This document shows positions 1-6,789 of a DNA stretch of 11,140 bases, piece by piece (position 1 is the stretch's first letter; every line of letters starts with the position of its first letter). The DNA is from Halarchaeoplasma sp046498385 (GTDB taxonomy: Archaea > Thermoplasmatota > Thermoplasmata > Halarchaeoplasmatales > Halarchaeoplasmataceae). A program made the position numbers and the translations under genes. The stretch is from NCBI GenBank assembly GCA_046498385.1, contig JAWOAU010000002.1, forward strand, positions 1 to 11,140, read 5' to 3'. Under the pieces are notes generated by a model. The model did not search any database and had not been told where the DNA came from. It was given only the letters and a program-made list of their open reading frames with translations.

Positions 1-621
1 ATGCCCGAGCATGGACGAGCCGTCTGAGCAAGAATATGAAGGAGATTACACTGACGAAGGATATTCAGACCCTGACGATGGCCAGTATGATATGATTGAA
101 GGGTACTACACCGCAGTGACCGATGAAGACGGGAGATACTCTCTGGAAGTCGTGTCCGGTGTTTACCATGTCTCTATTGACTCAAGGGAGCATTACGGAT
201 GGAGAGGAGAGGTCATTATAGATGAGGGACAGGATGTCACGTTGAATACATACCTAGAGCCCAAACCGGAACCAGATGCGAATATAAGTGGACTTGTTCT
301 TGACGAGGTGAGTGAAGAAGGTATCGCCAACGCCGAGGTCAATCTGGTTATGGAATACCAAGATCGATGCCCGAGCATGGACGAGCCGTCTGAGCAAGAA
401 TATGAAGGAGATTACACTGACGAAGGATATTCAGACCCTGACGATGGCCAGTATGATATGATTGAAGGGTACTACACCGCAGTGACCGATGAAGACGGGA
501 GATACTCTCTGGAGGTCGTGTCCGGTGTTTACCATGTCTCCATCGACTCGAGGGAGCATTACGGATGGAGAGGAGAGGTCGTTATAGGTGAGGGACAGGA
601 TGTCACGTTGAACACATACCT
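1..621 (+). repeat. Tandem repeat, 366-bp period, inside the surface-protein gene
   Basis: Bases 1-255 and 367-621 align without gaps. The first 147 bases are identical including silent sites; I count 7 mismatches over the whole 255 bp, four of them silent. The intervening ~111 bp of each period do not match closely. The period is 122 codons, so the frame is kept and one whole beta domain with its acidic loop is doubled. Identity at silent sites points to recent duplication or gene conversion; the other domains of the protein are far more diverged. The first copy runs off the left edge, so more copies could lie upstream. Confidence 0.95.
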
Positions 622-2200
622 GAAACCCCTTCCACCTATCGATTCTGTCCTGACCGGTACCGTTAGGGACATGGAGACCGGAGAGCCGCTGGAAGATGCT
701 TCAGTGTATATATGGGGAACACCGGGAAGGTCCTCTTTCGGCCCACATGAGATGCCATACGATTTCACGGAAGAGAGGGTAAAAACCGGACCCGACGGTA
801 CATATTCCTTCAATGTACGCAAAGGGACGTACTCCGTATCCCTATGGCTCGATGGATACTATTCCTATTTCACCAGCGTGAACATACCGCGTAATACCAC
901 AAGCATGCTTGATATGGCCTTGGAGGAGATCTACGTTCCTCCCAAGGATGCAATGGTCATGGGAAAGGTAATAGATGAAAACCGGGAGGCAATAGAAGGT
1001 GCTTTGATTTCACTGGAAATGATAGGAGACTGGGAAATGGATCATCCCATGGAACCTGAAATGCCTCCGGAATGCGGTTATGAAGATGAGGAGATCGATG
1101 CACCGGACGTAATAGATTATTATTATCCGTACGGACATTACGAAAACACTTCGGAACGCGACGGTTCCTACTCCATAGAGTGCCCCCAAGGGGTTTATGT
1201 GCTCAGCGTATGGGCCAGAGGATACATGCCTAAAAGGATGATAGTGGAACCCAGATCCAACATCCCCCTTGAAGTGAACCTAACTCTGGAAGACTATCCC
1301 GAACCGAACTCCGTTATAACCGGTGTGGTGAAGGATAGGGCTACCGGAGAACCCATCCCCGAAGCCTATGTTTACGTCTATGCCGACTTGGATGAACCGC
1401 ACCATGATCTGGAGAATCCCACGGAATCCATGGAAGAATTTGTCTACGATCGACGGCAGTCCGATGCCCTTGTATACGATGATGACATGGGATACAAGGA
1501 AACAACATATTATCAGGACCCATGGAGCGGCTACGTCATGTTCTTCTGTGAAACAATGACCGATCGTAACGGGGAGTACACCCTGGATATACCCGAGGGA
1601 ACCTTCGTACTCGATATATGGGCGGAAGGTTACACCCAGAGCCTGACCAGATTCAGGATAGGTGAGAATGAGAAGATAAGGAAGGAAATACACCTCCAGC
1701 CCGGCAGTCGGGAGGATGAAATGGAACACGATTGGCTCCTACCTGTGGGAGATGCCCACGTAAATGACGCACCGGTATCCCATATGGACGGTATGCGCAC
1801 CTCAACCATGACAATAAGCGTAGAAAGGGAACGATGGACGATCATAAACCTTGAAGATTATTTCTATGACCCCAACGGAGAGTCTGTAAGCTTTTCCTTC
1901 AGTGCACCTGAGGATTTCCAGGCTTATATCGACAGCGAGAACAGGCTGCATGTAAAGGCACCTCGGGGTTACACCGGCGATGAGAACGTTGTTGTTTATG
2001 CCAGTGATGGGCAGGCGACCATGAGCAGCACGATGCAGATGGATGTGGCCGGAGCGGGAAACATGAATTACATCGTATTCGGTGTGAGCATGATTGTTGC
2101 ATTGATCGTACTGGGTGCATTCGTTGCAACTAGGAAGATGGGGATGTCCAAAAAGGAGCACACGGATATCGAGGAACCATCGGAGGATAAAACGAACTAA
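2..2200 (+). CDS. Membrane-anchored surface protein with repeated carboxypeptidase-regulatory-like domains (5' end outside window)
   Basis: Probably a cell-surface protein displayed outside the cell. The frame is already open at base 2 and the first Met (base 11) lies inside a repeat, so the true start is upstream. Numbering from that Met, about five beta-sandwich units of the carboxypeptidase regulatory-like type (pattern TDxDGxYSxxVxxGxYxVSI, then GxVxDxxTGEPIxxAxV) occupy residues ~1-84, 90-206, 212-305, 314-428 and 434-564. Tyr/Met/Pro/acid-rich loops are inserted between strands (e.g. 340-378, 460-508). Residues ~585-680 look like a cadherin/Ig-like domain (NDAP...LEDYFYDPNGESVSFSF). A membrane helix at ~686-706 is followed by a basic stretch (RKMGMSKK) and an acidic tail, which places the bulk outside. 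The ligand is unknown. Units 1 and 2 are near-identical in DNA (see repeat). The next gene has its own TATA box, so this gene ends its own unit. Confidence 0.85.
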   Translation, partial: CPSMDEPSEQEYEGDYTDEGYSDPDDGQYDMIEGYYTAVTDEDGRYSLEVVSGVYHVSIDSREHYGWRGEVIIDEGQDVTLNTYLEPKPEPDANISGLVLDEVSEEGIANAEVNLVMEYQDRCPSMDEPSEQEYEGDYTDEGYSDPDDGQYDMIEGYYTAVTDEDGRYSLEVVSGVYHVSIDSREHYGWRGEVVIGEGQDVTLNTYLKPLPPIDSVLTGTVRDMETGEPLEDASVYIWGTPGRSSFGPHEMPYDFTEERVKTGPDGTYSFNVRKGTYSVSLWLDGYYSYFTSVNIPRNTTSMLDMALEEIYVPPKDAMVMGKVIDENREAIEGALISLEMIGDWEMDHPMEPEMPPECGYEDEEIDAPDVIDYYYPYGHYENTSERDGSYSIECPQGVYVLSVWARGYMPKRMIVEPRSNIPLEVNLTLEDYPEPNSVITGVVKDRATGEPIPEAYVYVYADLDEPHHDLENPTESMEEFVYDRRQSDALVYDDDMGYKETTYYQDPWSGYVMFFCETMTDRNGEYTLDIPEGTFVLDIWAEGYTQSLTRFRIGENEKIRKEIHLQPGSREDEMEHDWLLPVGDAHVNDAPVSHMDGMRTSTMTISVERERWTIINLEDYFYDPNGESVSFSFSAPEDFQAYIDSENRLHVKAPRGYTGDENVVVYASDGQATMSSTMQMDVAGAGNMNYIVFGVSMIVALIVLGAFVATRKMGMSKKEHTDIEEPSEDKTN

Positions 2201-2207
2201 ACGTGTA

Positions 2208-2216
2208 CTTTAAGTA
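2208..2216 (+). promoter_or_regulatory. TATA-like box for the membrane protein / winged-helix gene pair
   Basis: CTTTAAGTA lies 8 bp after the surface-protein stop codon, with its centre about 26-27 bp before the ATG at 2239. That spacing fits a leaderless archaeal transcript starting at or next to that ATG. Confidence 0.55.
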
Positions 2217-2238
2217 CCTATAGGGAATTCTGGTGTTC

Positions 2239-2514
2239 ATGATCAACCTGGAGATCGTGGCAGCCGCCTGGATAACCGTATTTGCCCTGGCACTCTTGAC
2301 AGTGTCCCTACTATCCTACAGGGTGAACGGGAATCATAGGATCCTTGTCATAGCCCTTGCCTTCCTAGTGTTCCTGGTGAAAGGGGTTCTGATGAGCCTG
2401 CACATACTCACTGAAAGCAGGTTACTTGTAGACCACATGACACTTCTTGACCTCACGGTGCTCCTGCTCCTTGCAGGAGCCGTCCTCCTCAAAGGGAGAG
2501 TGGAGGATGAATGA
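2239..2514 (+). CDS. Small three-helix membrane protein, first gene of a pair with a winged-helix regulator
   Basis: A 91-residue hydrophobic protein of unknown function. Three membrane helices are visible, roughly residues 3-25, 34-56 and 65-84, joined by short loops (YRVNGNHR, ESRLLVDH), with a short charged end (KGRVEDE). I chose ATG 2239 because it stands ~26 bp behind a TATA-like box; a GTG at 2233 would add two residues. Its stop codon overlaps the start of the winged-helix gene, so the two are almost certainly co-translated. Small three-helix proteins paired with winged-helix regulators are common in Euryarchaeota (general knowledge; I did not match a family). A plausible but unproven role is a membrane partner or sensor for the regulator. 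Confidence 0.75.
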   Translation: MINLEIVAAAWITVFALALLTVSLLSYRVNGNHRILVIALAFLVFLVKGVLMSLHILTESRLLVDHMTLLDLTVLLLLAGAVLLKGRVEDE

Positions 2515-3022
2515 GGAGCTGGACACGAGAAAGGGAATATACGACATAATCAGGAAGAAGCCAGGCATTCATTTTCAGGGCATAAAAAAACAGCTTGATA
2601 TGGCTACGGGAACCCTGGAACACCATCTAAATCACTTGGTAGAACGGGGTGTCATCACATCCAAGAAGGACCGGTACTATAAGAGATACTTTCCCAGAGA
2701 TATCGACAGAAAGGATAAGATCATACTGTCCAGCGCTAGACAAAAAAATCCCAGGAGGATATCCGTTTATCTTCTTCTGCATCCCAGAGCAACCCACGGG
2801 GAGATCATGGAAGAGCTGGGTATTAAACCAAGTACCCTGAGCTTCTATCTCAAGGAGTTGCTTTCCAAGGGGATCGTACAGAAAAAAAAGCAGGGCCGAG
2901 AAAGCCTATATTGGCTGACGGACGAAGAGAGGGTGGAAAAGGTGTTCCTGATATACCGTAAAAGCCTTCTAGATGATATCGTAGACACCTTTGTGGAAAC
3001 ATGGCTTGACGGTTTCCTTTGA
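2507..3022 (+). CDS. Two-domain winged-helix transcriptional regulator
   Basis: A 171-residue DNA-binding protein with two consecutive winged-helix domains. The first (~residues 5-62) has helix-turn-helix GIHFQGIKKQLDMATGTLEHH and wing GVITSKKDRYYKRYF. The second (~75-137) has ATHGEIMEELGIKPSTLSFY and wing GIVQKKKQGRESLYWL. A C-terminal helical tail (~139-171) may dimerise. This double ArsR/MarR-like arrangement is widespread in Euryarchaeota as local repressors or activators; the target is unknown. Start: ATG 2507 overlaps the upstream stop by 8 bp and has GGGAG at 2494-2498, 8 nt ahead. The frame is open further upstream (to 2447), but that stretch lies inside the membrane-protein gene. The overlap suggests regulator and membrane protein are made together. 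Confidence 0.88.
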   Translation: MNEELDTRKGIYDIIRKKPGIHFQGIKKQLDMATGTLEHHLNHLVERGVITSKKDRYYKRYFPRDIDRKDKIILSSARQKNPRRISVYLLLHPRATHGEIMEELGIKPSTLSFYLKELLSKGIVQKKKQGRESLYWLTDEERVEKVFLIYRKSLLDDIVDTFVETWLDGFL

Positions 3023-3075
3023 ATCCAACGGTACGTTTGCCCAGAGGGTCTGCCGGACCTGGCTCCGGGCATATG

Positions 3076-3083
3076 TTTAAAAA
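3076..3083 (+). promoter_or_regulatory. TATA-like box before a short remnant reading frame
   Basis: TTTAAAAA is centred ~26 bp before an ATG at 3105, the same leaderless geometry seen at 2208/2239. It lies 54 bp after the winged-helix stop. Confidence 0.45.
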
Positions 3084-3104
3084 CCCTTTTACGTTTGGAT
3101 CCCC

Positions 3105-3188
3105 ATGAGTGGTTTCCTTGACACCATATTCGTAACCGATGTGATAACAGATGACCGAGTACAAAACCAAAATTACCCTGCCCTCTAG
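3105..3188 (+). pseudogene. Possible 5' remnant of an unidentified gene, 27 codons
   Basis: An ATG with a well-placed TATA-like box opens a frame beginning MSGFLDTIFVTDVI and stopping at 3186-3188. The downstream part runs antisense into the truncated 3' end of the abiEii pseudogene, whose recognisable homology stops at about 3162. The simplest reading is that a deletion joined the start of one gene, tail to tail, to the broken abiEii. I do not recognise the fragment. It could also be a genuine small peptide or chance; confidence is low. Confidence 0.25.
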
Positions 3189-3703
3189 ACATTCAAAAAA
3201 TAGTCTGGTCCATTCCGGCTCAAAGAACACATCTTCTCTTTTTGATATCTCGATATTGATACTACCTACGGATTTTTCAGAACTGGTATAAAGAGGACCT
3301 CGATATCTCAATCTTGTGTTAAACGATATCTTCTTATCTTCCACCTTGTCAAGCGCAGCGTCCACACCGTAAGACATCAAATCTTCTAGAGCCACCCTCA
3401 TGATCGCCTCTATCTTCGCTTCATTGTGAACCGTAAAATCCATATCCTCCTGAGGAACACCTTCCAAGGAGAAGGGGAATTTTATCCCTCAGTATCCGAA
3501 AACCTGTCTAAACCGAAGGCGTGTTTCAAGTAAGTTCCACCTTTGAATACCGAAGAGCCGTCTCTATGATAAAGCTCATTCAAGAACATGGATTGTATAT
3601 AATCCTGTTCAAGTATACGTTTCGGAATTGTCGCTAACAATTCCAGTAGATGCAACAGCAATTCTTTCCTATGGATCTCTCTCAATTTGCTTATTGTTAT
3701 CAT
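3162..3703 (-). pseudogene. abiEii: Truncated, disrupted AbiEii-type toxin nucleotidyltransferase
   Basis: AbiEii is the nucleotidyltransferase toxin of AbiE abortive-infection/toxin-antitoxin systems. The N-terminal part starts at 3703 (MITISKLREIHRKELLLHLL) and holds the family signature FKGGTYLKHAFGLDRFS; the frame then ends at 3482. It resumes in another frame as EDMDFTV, followed by RLRYRGPLYTSSEKSVGSI, NIEISKRED and EPEWTRLFF, all typical of the family. Splicing the frames across a 47-bp insertion restores the catalytic RFSEDMDF motif. Homology ends near 3162 (GRVILVL); the C-terminal part of the family, roughly a third, is missing and the open frame continues as unrelated antisense sequence. 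No AbiEi antitoxin gene is recognisable upstream. Both the insertion and the truncation make an active toxin very unlikely. Confidence 0.8.
3450..3496 (-). repeat. 47-bp insertion with inverted ends inside the abiEii catalytic motif
   Basis: Removing these 47 bp rejoins the frame and turns RFS / EDMDF into the canonical RFSEDMDF motif. Within the insert, CTGAGG (3487-3492 on the minus strand) and CCTCAG (3450-3455) form an inverted pair, extended to 7 of 8 matches. GGATA occurs just before the left end and again 2-3 bp beyond the right end. These features resemble a tiny mobile or hairpin element, but no known element is recognised. Confidence 0.55.
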
Positions 3704-3919
3704 CTTCTACCCCGCAGTCATCTACTCAACATGGTCAGTTTAGAATATGAAGCTTGGGCACTCTTACCATAAGTGATCACAACATAGGCTCCTCTTTCAT
3801 AGGATATGAGTGGTGGATGTGTAGGGATATATAACTCCACTTATCACAGCCTTCATCCTGTTTTTCACAAACTGATACGAATATATTAGATGATTCGGTA
3901 CGAGGATATCACCGAATAG

Positions 3920-3925
3920 TTTAAA
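3920..3925 (+). promoter_or_regulatory. TATA-like box for the propeptide/protease pair
   Basis: TTTAAA preceded by a purine-containing stretch (ACCGAATAG) that could serve as a BRE. Expected start of transcription is ~3946-3950, leaving a leader of ~55 nt to ATG 4004, or ~130 nt to ATG 4079. Other genes in this window seem to be leaderless or nearly so. Confidence 0.35.
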
Positions 3926-3955
3926 TTGTGTAACATATTGGTGTCTTCATAATAT

Positions 3956-3971
3956 GGGCGGTACTCCGCCC
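3956..3971 (+). promoter_or_regulatory. Perfect 6-bp GC hairpin in the putative leader of the propeptide gene
   Basis: GGGCGG-TACT-CCGCCC forms a 6-bp all-GC stem with a 4-nt loop, placed between the TATA-like box and the start codon. No U-run follows on either strand, so it is not an obvious terminator. It could be an RNA control element, an operator, or chance. Confidence 0.35.
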
Positions 3972-4003
3972 CAAAACGACAAAAATACACGAGGCGTAAG
4001 CAA

Positions 4004-4663
4004 ATGAAACAAAAGAGAAAATGGATCGGATTGAAAGAGGATGTTAGAAAGGGGGCAAGGGTCCCCGGAGAAACGAGCATGAACAAAAGAAAAAAAAAGA
4101 TAAGCGTAACTTATGAAGTTAAAGGGATTTGGGAAGGAAAGTTTACCTATGACGGCATAGAGTACGATACCATCGATGTACCCGATGCAGGGCGGATGAC
4201 TGATACCGGCGCACCCATGATACCCCAGGAAGGTCTTTTCGTTGCCATCCCCATGAACGCTAACGTGAAGGGAGTTGAAGTGAAGAGTAAAAGTGAGAAT
4301 GACTTAAAGGGCAAATACCATCTTCTTCCGGCTCCTGAGGCCACGGTGGAAGGTAAGGAAGACCGGTACGAACCGGATCCCGACATATATGAAAGTGATG
4401 AACCCTTCCCGGGGAGATACGTGGACATAGTGGGTGAAGAAGTCATTGAGAGTACCAAGGTGGTGCACCTGATGGTGTTCTTGTGCCAGTACAAGCCGAG
4501 ATCCCGCAAAGTAAAGATGCTGGAAAACATCGATCTGGAAGTTAGCTACACCGTTACCAAGGAAAAGGTAAGGAAAAGAGCAAGGATAACCGAAGAAGTG
4601 AAGGACCTGGTTCTGAACTGGGAAAACGTCGCCCCTATGGAAAAAGGTGATCTCAATGAGTGA
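4004..4663 (+). CDS. Gingipain-type (C25) propeptide-like protein, encoded apart from its protease
   Basis: In gingipains, the C25 propeptide precedes the catalytic domain in one chain and keeps it inactive. Here a stand-alone 219-residue protein resembles that domain: VTYEVKGIWEGKFTYDGIEY (~35-54), the hallmark GAPMIPQEGLFVAIP (~69-83), YHLLPAPEA (~105-113), PDIYESDEPFPG (~126-137) and VVHLMVFLCQYKPRSRKV. The end (VLNWENVAPMEKGDLNE) matches the usual linker before the catalytic domain. There is no signal peptide: the N-terminus is Lys/Arg-rich (MKQKRKWIGL). ATG 4079 (MNKRKKKISV), with GGAG 8 nt ahead, is a good alternative start. The gene overlaps the protease gene by 8 bp. It probably acts as an inhibitor or chaperone of that protease in trans (inference). 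Confidence 0.7.
   Translation: MKQKRKWIGLKEDVRKGARVPGETSMNKRKKKISVTYEVKGIWEGKFTYDGIEYDTIDVPDAGRMTDTGAPMIPQEGLFVAIPMNANVKGVEVKSKSENDLKGKYHLLPAPEATVEGKEDRYEPDPDIYESDEPFPGRYVDIVGEEVIESTKVVHLMVFLCQYKPRSRKVKMLENIDLEVSYTVTKEKVRKRARITEEVKDLVLNWENVAPMEKGDLNE
4645..4652 (+). promoter_or_regulatory. Strong Shine-Dalgarno site that fixes the protease start
   Basis: AGGTGATC is an 8-nt perfect complement to the archaeal 16S rRNA 3' end (ATCACCTCCT) and ends 3 nt before ATG 4656. It lies inside the last codons of the propeptide gene, so an independent internal start is favoured over a broken single gene. It also favours ATG 4656 over the GTG at 4647, which the site itself covers. Confidence 0.75.
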
Positions 4664-6713
4664 TCATACCCTCTCGGACTCGAGAAACCGCGGCCAGTAT
4701 CTCATAATCACCACCGAGGCCCTGGAGCATGCCGTTGAGTTGTTGGCCGATGAAAAGAGGGACCGCTACTCGGTCATGATAGTTACAAAGGAAAAGATAC
4801 TGGATGAATTCCAGGATGACGGAGACGGAGAAGACGTGGCCATACGTAAATTCCTCATATATGCAGCACTTAATTGGACAAGATCACCCCGTTGGGTCGT
4901 ACTCGCCGGAGATATCGATTCGATCCCGACCCACATAGAGCAATATGAATCAGACGACACAGAAGATCTTGCCTCGGACCATTATTACGCTAACCTGGCT
5001 GGATCCCTTGTGCAGAATTTGACCATCTCAAGACTACCGACCTCCGATCCCGATGAACTCGAGGAGTTATGCTTGAAGGCTGTCAACTACAAGTTCAAAA
5101 GGGGCGATTGGATCAACAATGTATGTCTGGTAGCATATAACAGTGGGGGATACATCGATTGTTCCAACGACATCTATGATGTGATACACCGCAGGTACGA
5201 TACGGTTAAACGGTACGCAGATACCACCACCAGGGACGATGTCATAGACACATTGAACGACGGTACCATAATAACCAATTACAGGGGTCACGGATCTTCC
5301 GATTCATGGTCAAGTTCAAACGGATTAGACCGTACTCACGTACAGGCGTTGGACACCGAAAACATGTCTCCGTTGATCACGAGTATAGCCTGCTGGAACT
5401 CCCATATAGATTGGGAAGACATCTGTTTCGGAGCGACATGGGTAAATCACATGAAGTCCATCGGATTCCTGGGTGCCTCAAGGCCATCGTACACATACTG
5501 GAACCATCATTTCAACAGGTACATATTCGAGGGTATAATGAAGGGTAGGGATAAACCCGGAGTCATCATGAATTACGCCAAGATGCAGCTGTTAAAACAC
5601 CACGATGGCGATTGTGCAAGGGACAATGTGAGGATGTACCTGCTCATGGGTGACCCGGAATTGGAAATATTCGAAGTGGATACCCGTCCTGCAAGGATAT
5701 ACTGGAATAAATATCATGACTCGGATGACGATTCAGTAGAGCCTGGACATAACTACGGCAATTTCGGCAGCAGCCTGAGATCTCGCGGCCATATAATAGA
5801 TGAATATGATGATCCAATAACGATGGAAGAACTGGATGGCTACGATATCCTCATCGTACCCGACCCGGATACGGCTCTGGGGGATGATGAGATAGAGGAT
5901 ATAAAGGAATGGGTAAAAAACGGGCACGGTCTTTTTGTACTGTGTGAACACGAGGATGCCTTCCACAAAGAGTCCGTAAACAGACTCATACAGTCATTCG
6001 GTATGCGTGTGTCCGGCTCCATCAGTCCAAGGGGAGTGAGGGATTTCAGAAGACATCGTATAACCGAGTGTGTGAACAAACTCCAGGGTGCGGGAGAAGC
6101 CTTTGGAGAGCTCACGCTCTCCGGGAGTTCCATGGAGATCGCAAAGGCCAGTGGTAACCATATCTTCGCGGCCGCCGCAAATTTCGGATACGGGAAGGTC
6201 GTTGTTGTGGCTGACAGCGATGTGTTAAAGAACGAATGGATTAGCCCCGACGGGCTCATCTTCGCCGACAACACCGTAAGGTGGCTACAGAGATACGGAG
6301 GCAAGGGCAGAAAAGTAGGGGACATGTGGGCTCAGCACATAGAAGGCGTGGGTTCCGTATATGGTCAGGAACTGACCTCCGCCAACGTATTCACCATATC
6401 CGAATTGTCAGAGATAGATCCAGTTTATCTGTCTACAAAGGTAGAGATACCTCTGCCCGTCCTGATAACGTTGAAGGTAAGGGCTCAGCTGGCCATGGGT
6501 GTGGAAACGGACAAGGATGCCTTTGAACGTATACTGAACTGGGATCTGTACAGGATACTCAGTACATCAACCGAGGAAGTGTGCCAAGTATCGCAACAGT
6601 CCGAAGATGCGGTGGAAGACCTGAAATTGAACATAGGCAAGTTGTTCGTCACCATGAATAACTGGGTGCTTCGAGATATAAAACTGGGGTATCTGTTCAC
6701 AAGCGATGAATGA
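4656..6713 (+). CDS. Gingipain-type cysteine protease (C25) with GATase-like and helix-hairpin-helix-like C-terminal domains
   Basis: A 685-residue clan CD cysteine endopeptidase. Numbering from ATG 4656: the N-terminal catalytic region starts at GQYLIITT (~13-20). VVLAGDIDSIP (~81-91) and ASDHYYANLAG (~106-116) are typical of the family. The catalytic His is in NYRGHGSSDSW (H212) and the catalytic Cys in SIACWNSHID (C246). YLLMGDPELEIF (~328-339) marks the end of the C25 domain. Residues ~345-547 resemble a DUF4350/class I GATase-like fold (DGYDILIVPDPDTALGDDEI; FGYGKVVVVADSD). Residues ~555-615 (IEGVGSVYGQELTSANVFTI) resemble a DUF4332/helix-hairpin-helix domain, followed by a helical tail. 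No signal peptide, membrane helix or sorting domain is visible, so a cytosolic enzyme is likely, unlike secreted bacterial gingipains. Translation appears coupled to the upstream propeptide gene. Substrate is unknown. Confidence 0.82.
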   Translation: MSDHTLSDSRNRGQYLIITTEALEHAVELLADEKRDRYSVMIVTKEKILDEFQDDGDGEDVAIRKFLIYAALNWTRSPRWVVLAGDIDSIPTHIEQYESDDTEDLASDHYYANLAGSLVQNLTISRLPTSDPDELEELCLKAVNYKFKRGDWINNVCLVAYNSGGYIDCSNDIYDVIHRRYDTVKRYADTTTRDDVIDTLNDGTIITNYRGHGSSDSWSSSNGLDRTHVQALDTENMSPLITSIACWNSHIDWEDICFGATWVNHMKSIGFLGASRPSYTYWNHHFNRYIFEGIMKGRDKPGVIMNYAKMQLLKHHDGDCARDNVRMYLLMGDPELEIFEVDTRPARIYWNKYHDSDDDSVEPGHNYGNFGSSLRSRGHIIDEYDDPITMEELDGYDILIVPDPDTALGDDEIEDIKEWVKNGHGLFVLCEHEDAFHKESVNRLIQSFGMRVSGSISPRGVRDFRRHRITECVNKLQGAGEAFGELTLSGSSMEIAKASGNHIFAAAANFGYGKVVVVADSDVLKNEWISPDGLIFADNTVRWLQRYGGKGRKVGDMWAQHIEGVGSVYGQELTSANVFTISELSEIDPVYLSTKVEIPLPVLITLKVRAQLAMGVETDKDAFERILNWDLYRILSTSTEEVCQVSQQSEDAVEDLKLNIGKLFVTMNNWVLRDIKLGYLFTSDE

Positions 6714-6789
6714 ATCGCAGTGAATCAATACCATGGCAAGGCTCACTATTCATCCACACGAATATACCCGATGGACATGATGGTTGACT

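Larger units (their letters stand above)
3704..4003. other. Intergenic stretch of 300 bp with no convincing gene
   Basis: On the minus strand directly upstream of abiEii, where an antitoxin gene would be expected, there are two short open stretches in different frames. One starts MKAVISGVIYPY near 3884. The other reads PTHPPLISYERGAYVV... and stops near 3719. They could be antitoxin debris but match no family I recognise. The right half holds the putative promoter and hairpin of the next gene. Confidence 0.4.

Noticed and set aside
1280..1729. 149-codon open frame on the minus strand inside the surface-protein gene
   Set aside because: It is antisense to a clearly coding frame with domain repeats, has no family motifs, promoter or ribosome site, and its composition is what the opposite strand of an acidic protein gives.
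2850..3161. C-terminal extension of the abiEii frame into the winged-helix gene
   Set aside because: The open frame continues by chance after family similarity ends at about 3162; the residues are antisense to the regulator gene and match nothing.
3719..3884. Possible AbiEi antitoxin remnant upstream of abiEii
   Set aside because: Two short minus-strand stretches in different frames are suggestive only by position. I could not see the winged-helix or other features of AbiEi, so no antitoxin is called.
3886..4086. 66-codon minus-strand frame over the leader of the propeptide gene
   Set aside because: It overlaps the proposed promoter and the start of a better supported gene; no motif or ribosome site.
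6714..6789. Continuation of the minus-strand membrane pseudogene to the protease stop codon
   Set aside because: The frame stays open but the residues lose membrane character and run into the end of the protease gene, so I ended the pseudogene at about 6790.
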